DNA from: Eublepharis macularius | Taxonomy: Eukaryota; Chordata; Lepidosauria; Squamata; Eublepharidae | Assembly: GCF_028583425.1 (NCBI RefSeq) | Contig: NC_072791.1 | Span: forward strand, 12,791,868 to 12,855,867 | Length of the DNA: 64,000 nucleotides | Direction of reading: 5' to 3' | Part shown: positions 56,348-64,000 of the stretch, one piece after another | How the letters are laid out: the number at the start of each line of letters is the position of its first letter | How positions within the stretch are numbered: the stretch's first letter is position 1 | The notes under the pieces: generated by a model | Database searches by the model: none | Seen by the model: the letters and a program-made list of their open reading frames with translations, nothing else | What the model was told of the DNA's origin: nothing | Made by a program: the position numbers and the translations under genes

Positions 56348-56937
56348 TGCCCTGACCTGGATAGCCAAGGTGAGCCTGATCTTGTCACTCAGAAGCTAAG
56401 CAGGGCTGGCTTTGGTTAGTAATTGGATGGCAGACCTCTGGAGATGGGCACAAACCGGAAACATGGCAGTTTGTCGTTCATCGTGGTTCATGAACCACGA
56501 ACCGGCATGAAATTGCCCAGTTCGCAAACCAATTTGTTTGGTTCGTGAATACGTCATTTATGGGGTAGCAGAAGGTCTGCAGAAAGCCCCTTCCCCTCCC
56601 TCCCCCCGTTGCCTAGGAAACTGTTTGATTGGCACCAGGCTGTCTACAGTGACGAATCAAAAAAACAAACCAAAACTGGGCTAAAAATTGTAGCACTTCG
56701 TCGAGGGTCATCAGAAATGCCCTCTGACGAACCGCCAGTTCGCAAACCAAAAAATGGCCCAGTTCGTGATGAACTCTGGTTCATATTTCAGTTTGTGCCC
56801 ATTTTTAGAGACCTCCCATGAAGACCAGGGTTCCAGAGGCATGGCAAACCACCTCTGTTAGTCTCTTGCCATGAAAACCCCACCGGGGGGTTCGCCATAA
56901 GTCAGTTATGACTTGAGGGCACTGTCCACTACCAAGT
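56348..56937 (+). mobile_element. 5S-rRNA-derived SINE with Bov-B-like tail, split by a hAT element
   Basis: The head matches 5S rRNA: CTGATCTTGTCACTCAGAAG, AAGCTAAGCAGGG and GTTAGTAATTGGATGG, including the internal polymerase III promoter. The body has GGCAAACCACCTCTGTTAGT and CTCTTGCCATGAAAACCCC; the end CGCCATAAGTCAGTTATGAC and TTGAGGGCACT resembles the Bov-B 3' tail, implying mobilisation by that LINE. The insertion is at 56440-56808. A dispersed copy, not a 5S gene. Confidence 0.9.
56440..56808. mobile_element. hAT-type element, 'ATGGGCACAAACCG' termini, inside the 5S SINE
   Basis: GATGGGCACAAACCGG and CAGTTTGTGCCCAT inverted termini; duplication AGACCTCT (56432-56439) and AGACCTCC (56809-56816). 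The inner part repeats CAGTTCGCAAACCAA and AACCACGAACC. Non-coding. Confidence 0.9.
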
Positions 56938-57177
56938 ACTAAGTGCTACATTAGGAGAGCAACCCACCCCCCATTCTCTTTTACAGGAGGAAGCCTCTCA
57001 GTTGATGCTTTATCTGAAAGATATAAAGCATCTGAAAGATTGTATGCAAATATATACAAACTTAACTTTTTGATTAAATAGACCCAAATAAATCAATCAA
57101 CTAAGATTTCTTCACTAGGAATGACAGCCTTAACTGGAATGCGTCCTGGCAAAAGGAATGGAAATGAAGCGTACATG

Positions 57178-57355
57178 AACACATGAAGTTGCCTTATACT
57201 GAATTAGACCATCGGTCTATCAAGGTCAGTGTTGTCTGCTCAGTCTGGCGGCAGATCTCCAGGGTCACAGGGTCTCTCATCTACTATCTGGTCCTTTCAA
57301 CTCGAGATGGATCCTCGAACCTCCTGCACCCAAGGCAGAGGCAGGTGTCATTGCA
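57178..57355 (-). mobile_element. tRNA-derived SINE, second family
   Basis: AACACATGAAGTTGCCTTAT, ACTGAATTAGACCATCGGTC and AGGGTCTCTCATCTACTATC. The tRNA head is replaced by the adjoining foldback. Confidence 0.8.
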
Positions 57356-57358
57356 TAA

Positions 57359-57737
57359 CTGAGAGCCAAGCTACAAGAGACGAATTACACGAGGACAAGC
57401 ACATGAAGGGAGTCGCAATGTTAGGCGGGAAGCTGAGTTTTAAAAGAGATCGGAAGGCTTTGTCAATTTTGCCTCTACAGAGTCAGAGAAGATGCTCCTC
57501 AAAGGGTCTGTTAATTTCCTCTTCACCTCCTAGAAGGGGAGGTGAAACTGAGAGCGCCTTTGGGAGGCAAAGAGGAAGTTAACAAACCCTCTGAGGAGCA
57601 ATCTTCTCTGGCTCTGTAGAGAGGGGAAATTGACAACGCCTTCCGATCTCTTTTAAAACTCAGCTTCCCGGCTAACATCGCGACTCCCTTCACGTGCTCC
57701 TCCACGTGTAATTCATCTCTTGCAGCTTGGCTCTCAG
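57359..57737. repeat. foldback element, 'CTGAGAGCCAAGC' termini
   Basis: CTGAGAGCCAAGCTACAAGA at the left pairs with TTGCAGCTTGGCTCTCAG at the right. Arms of about 130 bp, with AAAACTCAGCTTCCCGGC opposite GGGAAGCTGAGTTTTAAAAG. Loop CTCCTAGAAGGGGAGG. No gene. Confidence 0.88.
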
Positions 57738-58489
57738 CCACAGCCCCTCCTCTAAAGAGTATACTGGGAAAAAACAGAAGTCCCTCCTATTTTCCCAATT
57801 CTTGTGATTATTTTCAAGTTATAGTTTGCCTCCCCACCCCACATACACACTTGGGGAGTAATAGCATTACAAAGGTGGTGAGGTATAACCTGTCCGTCAA
57901 CTGTAATTTTGGCACCGATCTGATTCTTGAAAATGATACGTAAAGTAATATTAATTACAGAGAGCAAAACATGCCTCCCAGCTCATATTTCCAGTGCGCT
58001 CCAAAATGTTTAATGCAAGTTTAATCCAAGAAATGATATAGCCTCAGACCAACCTGTCTGCCTTCTGTTGCTAAAATGCCCTAGGGAGGGGGTACAATGG
58101 GCAGAAGCCCAGGGAGCAGCCATTTGGCAAGCTGGCAGAGGCAATTAATGCATTCTGGGGGCCCTGGCACATCTATTACCGTCAACAGAGAACACAACAA
58201 ATGCATCAGGAGGGCTAATACTTCTGGCCTTGGAAAGCCAACTGTCAAAGTTGTGCAGCAACCAGAAAGGAGGGGCAGTACCACTTTGACTTCAGAGCTA
58301 GGTACCAAAGCAGATTCTTTAGGAAAGCTGCCATACAGCCCCAAACAAAACAAAACAGTCCAACTAATTTCTGAATTCATTTGTATTGCTATTTGTTTTG
58401 CAAAGTGTTGATTTATGTTGCATGCAATCATGAACTGGCTATACTGATCTCCCACATTACATTTTCATCCTGCCCAGCAAGGAGCTCAG

Positions 58490-58700
58490 GGATAGCTGAG
58501 AGTTACAGTGTCAGAACTAGGATCTGGGAAGCCTGGGTCCAAGCCCCCACCCTGCTCAGCTATGGAAGATCAATGGGTGACCTCTGGCTAGTCCCTCTGT
58601 CTCTCCGCCGAATCTTCTTCACAGAGTGGCTGCGGTCAAGAAGGAAGCATTATATTGTAAGTCATTTTGGATCCCCATTCGGAAGAAAAACGGGATCTTT
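58490..58700 (+). mobile_element. tRNA-derived SINE
   Basis: CAGAACTAGGATCTGGGAAG, CTGGGTCCAAGCCCCCAC, CAATGGGTGACCTCTGGC and AAGTCATTTTGGATCCCCAT. Diverged in its first part. Confidence 0.75.
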
Positions 58701-58739
58701 GTTTTTAAAGCATTTCCATATTGAACTCAATGGGAAAAT

Positions 58740-59560
58740 GTGCTGAACTCACCCACTGGGATCCAAGGGACTTGAAAGTGTGCCGCTTTCATGAAGCATG
58801 CACACGCTCGGTGCATTAGTAATAAATTTCCCACAACCAGCAGAGTCAGACCAATGGTGTGTGCATGGGTGGAAGCAACTTGCCCGTTTCCCTGTTGGGG
58901 GCGATTTGGAAATTTTGACAATGACAACACAGAGTTTTACTTCCAGTTTCGTTTGCGCTGTCATGGCGTCCAAAGCGACTCTAAGTCCAGAAAATCCACA
59001 GACGCAGTTCTTGCTTGGCTACAACATGAGGTCCCCAAATTATTTTACGAAGGAAACCAACCTCCCCACCCCCCAGCCAGAAAAGTGTGTTTGTCCAGTG
59101 ACATTCCTCAAGAAGAGCCCTCTCATAAATTGCAATGCAAGCCAATGCTGAAGTTTGGAAGGATGGGCAGGTGGAAGAATTTTAAGAACTGGTTTTGGGG
59201 AGAGGGGGGGAGTCTTGCTGCTCCCTGCAAAGAAGACTCCAGCACCACACTGGGGCATTTACAAGAAGCCTTTTGACGCATTCCAAAAGGATCTCTTTGG
59301 ACTGCAAGCTTCATTTTTGACTGGAGTCCTCCTCAGCAATGGAATAGTCTTCCCCTTCCACGGGAAGCATCAAGAGATGATTAAACACACAAAAGTCCCT
59401 TTCTTTTTTTCGTCAGGAGGAATAAAAAGCTCCATTTGAACACTCTCCAACACTTCACTTTTGAATAAAGCCTGAAACTCCATTAGAGGAGGAAGCGAAT
59501 GCCAGCAACCGTTCCAGCTGCCAATACAGCGGATCACGTTTGCAAAAGTCTCTGCAAACG
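58740..59560. other. single-copy DNA in intron 1
   Basis: A repeat-free block. A 161-codon plus-strand frame (58791-59276) has no recognised domain. A possible regulatory element. Confidence 0.35.
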
Positions 59561-59622
59561 GCCTGGCCCTGGATAGTGCCGCAGAAGTCCTAAAGATTCA
59601 CCTGCTAAGCCTCTTGCTAGCA

Positions 59623-60004
59623 TAGGGTTCCTCAACGTGGTGTCCATGGGCACCACAGAGCCTGCATAGCTTTCCAAAAAGTGGGAGACGCTATTGTTGG
59701 CCTTATTCAAATGAAACAGTTTTCCACTGAAGGATGAGTGGAAAGCAGCTGGGCTTTCTTTAGTCAATGTGTGGTTCCATTTCCTCTTCAGGCTTTCCTT
59801 CTTCCCAGGAGGTGTGAAGAGGGAGGTGTTCCCTTTAGGTCTGCCTCCTGGGGCAGTAATTTTGGGTTCGGCTCTATCTCCTGTCTGGCAGCCATTTTGG
59901 GTTCGGCTCTGTCTCCTGCATGGAAGCCATTTTGGCACGGGGCTCACCATCCCTTCTTAAAATTCCAAATGTGCCCTCAGGCTCACAAAGGTTGGGGATC
60001 CCTA
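59623..60004. mobile_element. hAT remnant, 'GGGTTCCTCAACGTG' family
   Basis: TAGGGTTCCTCAACGTGGTG and GGTTGGGGATCCCTA termini; duplicated GGCAGCCATTTTGGGTTCGG in the interior. The duplication is no longer clear. Confidence 0.8.
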
Positions 60005-60479
60005 TCCTAAGCAGGAGCCAACCAAGCCTCCATGTTGGAAGTCCCTTGATATGGGCCATGGAAAAGGGAAGGGGACTGAGTAGCAGCATCTGAGGCGTCT
60101 CATGGATCAGGAGTTACAGCCCTGACATTCCACTTACTCTGGAAGCAGCTAGCCAGGGCTACACCCAGCTGCACCACTGCATTACTTGCAGAACAGCATG
60201 TGAATTAAAAGCTGGAAGCACAGATCAGTCTTGCCTCCTGAAATTGGGTTTAGCTTCCAAATATGCAATGGCCCCACCAGTGAGGGAATCCATCCCCTGT
60301 GGCCCTGCAAGAGTCGCCGATCTGGGTCTAGCTCCTAATTGTGCAGGAATTCATGCAGAGGCACAACAGGCAGCCACGTCCAGAGGTGGCTAAATTTTGC
60401 TTACTCTGCACAGTGATGTGCACATGCGCAAACACACAAATATACACCGATTGCAATCTTTCATCCTACCCTTCCCAAA

Positions 60480-60640
60480 AGGTGCTCAAGGAAGTGTCCT
60501 TGCTTCTCCTTTCACTATTTTATCCTTTTAACAACCCCGTGGGCTAGGCTGAGCAGAGAGTATGAAACTGTCTTCAAGGTAGAGTGGAGATTTGAACCTG
60601 GGTTTCCGCAAATGGATGCGCAAACCACTATTCCACTGTT
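60480..60640 (-). mobile_element. degenerate tRNA-derived SINE
   Basis: TTTTAACAACCCCGTGGGCT and GGAGATTTGAACCTGGGTTT (B box in reverse). Confidence 0.6.
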
Positions 60641-61531
60641 GCAGAGATGTGGCAGAATTACCCCTCCCCCCCAGCAGATATTTTGGGAGGATGCAGTCAG
60701 AGCAATGAATCACACTGAGACATAACAGGCACACAGCTGGTCACTTTACAACGCAATCCTAAGAAAATTTCCTGGGAGTAAGCCCTACTGAACAGACCCA
60801 AGTAGGATTCTATGCAGACCTGCTTAACGCTGCTCTCTTCTCTTAGATCAATTAACGAAGAATTGCTGTTCATTCCATGTGCTTCTCTTTACACAGAAAG
60901 CTGCTTTAGGCATACCTAGGGGCTTGAGCACACCCAGAGAAGGTTTCTTGTGCCTTTGAAGAGGAGACCACACCCCTGCTTTCCAAAAGGGACATGCCAC
61001 GCGACATGTCAGGGCTGTAGTTAACATAGCACAGGTTCAAAGCCCTGCCAAACACCTGGAACTAGATGTACAATTCTTTGATCCTACGTAGCATCGCTGC
61101 CAAGAGACTGCAACATGAACCTGAAGCCCCCAGTTTGAACCTGATCTTTTCCATGAGTGGCCTAAACAGTGAAATCCTAAACAGAGTTACTCCAGTCTAA
61201 GGCCATTGATTTCAGTGGCCTTAGATTAGAGTAATTCTGCTTTGGATTGCACTGTAAGTCCCCTCCCCCTTCAACATGGGGCTACACGTGAAAATGATTT
61301 TATCACAAAATGCATAATATTAAAGCTAGGCAATATCACAAAAAGCGCAATATGAAAGCTTTGAACGCACTCCTCTGTACGGGTAGAGATGGGAAGCATG
61401 CTTGCTTTTCTGCATAGCTACCTCCCAAATTTACGTGCTGAATTATCAGTATGAAATCACAAACTGGCAATTATTCCGGTTAGGCAGCTGTTTTGGTGCG
61501 CAGCAGAAGAATTCAGTAGCATCTTTTCAGG

Positions 61532-61850
61532 TGGGAAGCCGTGTTGGTCTATAGTAGAAGAGCAAAATTCAAGTCCAGCAGTGCCTTAGAGACCAACTAG
61601 ATTTCCAGGGTATGAGATTTTGAGAGTCAAAGCTCCCTTTGTGAGATACACGGAGTAGAAAAGGGTAGGAGCAGTGCCTTAGAAACCAATAAGATTTCCA
61701 GGGTGTAAGCTTCCGAAAGTCAAAGCTCCCTTTGTCAAATAGCCAGAAACCTTGGATCAAATTTGATGAAGGGATCGTCGAAAGCTTCCACCCTGGAAAT
61801 CTTGCTGGTCTTCAAGGTACTACAGGACTCAAATCTGGAAATTAATCCAG
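61532..61850. repeat. foldback repeat, AGTCCAG family, partly duplicated
   Basis: GGTGGGAAGCCGTGTTGGTC, CAAGTCCAGCAGTGCCTTAG, then a second GCAGTGCCTTAGAAACCAAT at 61672, and GATGAAGGGATCGTCGAAAG. An inner 100-bp segment appears twice. Confidence 0.75.
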
Positions 61851-61854
61851 AGTA

Positions 61855-62225
61855 AGTTTAATTTATTTATGTCGTTTATAGTCTGCCTTTCTCACTGAGA
61901 CTCAAGGCTGATTACACAGTGTGAGATCAGTACAGTCAATGTCAAGGGCATTTCCATAAACAATGCCATAAGGTAAATAGATACAAGTTTACAAAGACAT
62001 AGCCTTAGCAGGAATCCAGTACAGATTTGTGGAAATGCTTAAACAGAACATAAGCAATTCTAGGACTGACATTAGACAACATGAAGCACAGGTTGCTCAG
62101 AGGGGCACATATTTAAAGACATATTTAAAGAAACAGATAGTATATGTAAGGCAACATAGTGGTGAAGTCTATGGTCCCTAACTCATTAGCGAAACATCTG
62201 AGACCTGCCCCCCCTCCCTAATGCA
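61855..62225 (-). mobile_element. L2 LINE 3' tail
   Basis: Colinear with 45254-45560: GTCTGCCTTTCTCACTGAGA, GGAATCCAGTACAG and TTCTAGGACTGACATTAGAC. Only 3' non-coding sequence remains. Confidence 0.8.
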
Positions 62226-62639
62226 AATTTGGGTATATGCAAAAGAGGGGTGCATTATGCTATGGAGACAAAGAAAACTGATTAGCTGAAACAAAACAGG
62301 AGATCAGTTTCTGGAGGTACACACTGAGAGGTTCAGGAATTGTCTGAAGAACTGTTCTGAAAGAAAGTCAGCCTAGGTTCTGAATGCTATGGAGGAGAAT
62401 GTAAAAGAATGTACATCTTGCAGAATCAAAAACTAAAACTCAACCTGGACTGCAGCTGTCAGCAGATGAATTTCATGTTTGATGCCCCCTCCCGCACTGA
62501 CCAAACTAGGAGGCCAGAAAGAAGGGTTCTGCCTAGTTCCCCCACCCACCCACATGCACAAGGTGAAGTTTTTGCAGCGGTGCTTTCAAGCAAGCACTGA
62601 AACGGCACACCTCTCTGTTTGCCTTGATCACACACCCTG

Positions 62640-62746
62640 AAGATATCTGAAGAAGTGAGCTGGGATTCACAAAAACTCATATCCTACCACAAATTTCGTC
62701 AGTATTATAGGTGCTCCTGGACTCTTGCTCTTTTCTACTCCTGAAG
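62640..62746. repeat. foldback repeat fragment, 'GCTCATACCCTACCAC' subfamily
   Basis: CTGAAGAAGTGAGCTGGGAT, AAAACTCATATCCTACCACA and GGTGCTCCTGGACTCTTGCT. Confidence 0.8.
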
Positions 62747-62856
62747 ATACAGCAGCTCTGGATTCCCAGAATGGATAGATAAGGAGAGCAGGGCAGACTC
62801 AGTTTGGAGAATGGGTTAATCCTATAGAATCAGGTTAGCAGAGAGATGCTTAAATC

Positions 62857-63065
62857 CAGGGCTTATTTTCTGGGAAAAGAGGTGGTAGAACTCAGTGGGT
62901 TGCCCTTAAGAGAAAATGGTGGAGGGCAATCTAAACTCTGCCGTGGAGGGCAATCTAAACTCCCCTCTGTCTGGAGATCAGGGGGCGGGGCCACCACCCA
63001 TGTGACCATTTTCAAGAGGTTCCAGAACTCCGTTCCACCGTGTTCCAGCTGAAAAAAAAGACCTG
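62857..63065. mobile_element. hAT-type foldback element, copy 8, left arm shortened
   Basis: CAGGGCTTATTTTCTGGG and AAAAAAAAGACCTG; duplications CTTAAATC (62849-62856) and CTTACATC (63066-63073). Most of the left arm is gone, so it can no longer fold fully. Confidence 0.9.
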
Positions 63066-63099
63066 CTTACATCCTGGCAAGAGAAAGGTGAGAAAACAG

Positions 63100-63728
63100 C
63101 AAACAAAAGAAACAGGACAGAACAGGTTTAAGGGGGAAAAAATCTGGAGGATCAGGCAAAACATTTGCAAATTACAAACAGCTAGTTTATAGCCCCTCCA
63201 GCTAAGGACTCAGAACGGGATGGTTCACAAATGCACATCTTATGGCAAATGGGCATGCTAGGCCCAGAGCGGTGGCATGGGCTTAAAATGGGACCTGCAG
63301 TTTACCAACATGTATAGTTTGTAATGCCCATTTTCCGCTTTGGGAAATATGATTCTGAAGGAGGAGAGACCTCACCTGGGCATGCACAGACAGTCTTCCT
63401 TGCCGCTGAATAATTAGTCCTGTCCCCTATTTTCTGTGCTAAGCCATCCATGAACATTGCTGCCCCCTTTTTGGACCACAGCCTGACAGATCCAACATTT
63501 TTGTTTCAAATGATGGCTAGTTCAGAGTACCTCAAGAACATTTACAGACAAGACAGCAACAAAATTTATTGTGGGACCCCAGAATCTGGTATTCAGGGAT
63601 ATACTGCTTCGATACATGGAGGTTCTACGCTAGTATAACTATATCGAATAGTAAAGTAGATGCTTCTGTGGCCAATCACAACCAGGCTACTTGCAAATAA
63701 GGCTGAGGCACCGATATTCTTGTGCGCT
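63100..63728. other. single-copy DNA, nothing recognised
   Basis: No gene or clear repeat. Confidence 0.35.
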
Positions 63729-63915
63729 ATGTGCCATCAAGTCACCTATGGCACCTTATGAAAGACCTCCAAAACGTCCTATCGTTAACAGACTTGCTCT
63801 TTTATATTCTTAAGGGACTCCCAAGTATGCACAGCAAGATTCAAGTCCAGAAGCACCGTAGAGACTAATTTGATTTCCAGGGTATGAGCTTTTGAGAGTC
63901 AAAGCTCCCTTAATA
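63729..63915. repeat. Bov-B tail piece and foldback-family fragment
   Basis: GTGCCATCAAGTCACCTATG and AAAGACCTCCAAAACGTCCT match the Bov-B end at 5.3-5.6 kb; 63838-63915 has TTCAAGTCCAGAAGCACCGT and GGTATGAGCTTTTGAGAGTC. Confidence 0.75.
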
Positions 63916-64000
63916 CGCAGAAAAGGAAGATTTTGTAAATTAACCAAAAGGAAGAGAAACTCCCAGAAGAAGGTCCGATGAAGAGTGTGTATATGGCAGA

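Larger units (their letters stand above)
54096..64000 (-). other. SIX4: SIX4 intron 1 (partial; 5' end outside window)
   Basis: DNA upstream of exon 2 on the minus strand. No open frame here resembles a SIX domain or homeodomain, so exon 1 lies beyond 64000 and intron 1 is at least 9.9 kb. It is phase 2, since exon 2 starts with a third codon base. It contains SINEs, foldback elements, an L2 tail and a hAT element, listed separately. Segments about 54.9-56.0 and 58.74-59.56 kb look single-copy. Confidence 0.85.

Noticed and set aside
56348-56445. Possible 5S rRNA gene
   Set aside because: Diverged from 5S and fused to a SINE body and Bov-B-like tail.
1-64000. CRISPR array, prokaryotic operon or toxin system
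   Set aside because: The tandem repeats are a eukaryotic minisatellite; introns, SINEs and LINEs show vertebrate nuclear DNA.
1-64000. Endogenous retrovirus or Polinton remnant
   Set aside because: No paired LTRs or recognisable viral peptides were seen; all assigned repeats are SINEs, LINEs, foldback families or DNA transposons.

Overview
The window is vertebrate genomic DNA, almost certainly from a squamate reptile and possibly a gecko. The evidence is the repeats: a Bov-B/RTE LINE 3' end, a squamate-type tRNA-derived SINE ending in an ACCTTT-type tail, a 5S-rRNA-derived SINE with a Bov-B-like tail, CR1 and L2 LINE tails, and many foldback DNA elements with 8-bp target duplications. The only protein-coding gene I can support is the 3' part of SIX4, a homeodomain transcription factor, on the minus strand. 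Exon 3 is 43589-44385 and exon 2 is 53389-54095. Exon 1, with the SIX domain and homeodomain, is not here and must lie beyond position 64000.

Layout. Positions 1 to about 33,300 are non-coding. In tetrapods SIX1 lies 3' of SIX4 in the same orientation, so this should be the SIX1-SIX4 intergenic interval with SIX1 off the left edge (inference from synteny). The first 8 kb are relatively CpG-rich. They hold a 26-bp/78-bp minisatellite, an orphan CpG island and a non-repetitive block with a perfect MEF3/SIX binding site. Repeats alternate with non-repetitive blocks that may be enhancers (about 7.0-7.75, 11.2-11.85, 14.9-15.95 and 31.05-32.0 kb). From about 33.3 to 43.6 kb lies DNA downstream of the SIX4 stop codon. 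About 40.5-42.76 kb looks like proximal 3' UTR, and a repeat-poor block at 33.3-35.6 kb ends in a good minus-strand poly(A) signal. From 44.4 to 53.4 kb is intron 2, and from 54.1 kb to the end is intron 1.

How it works together. SIX4 and the predicted neighbour SIX1 are partly redundant regulators of muscle, placode and kidney development, and the DNA between them is expected to hold shared enhancers. The SIX-type sites at 7462-7470 and 15550-15558 would fit auto- or cross-regulation, but I infer this from motifs only. The remaining DNA is a record of repeated insertion, including elements nested in older SINEs and LINEs with readable target duplications. I saw no retroviral or Polinton remnant, CRISPR array, bacterial gene or functional RNA gene.
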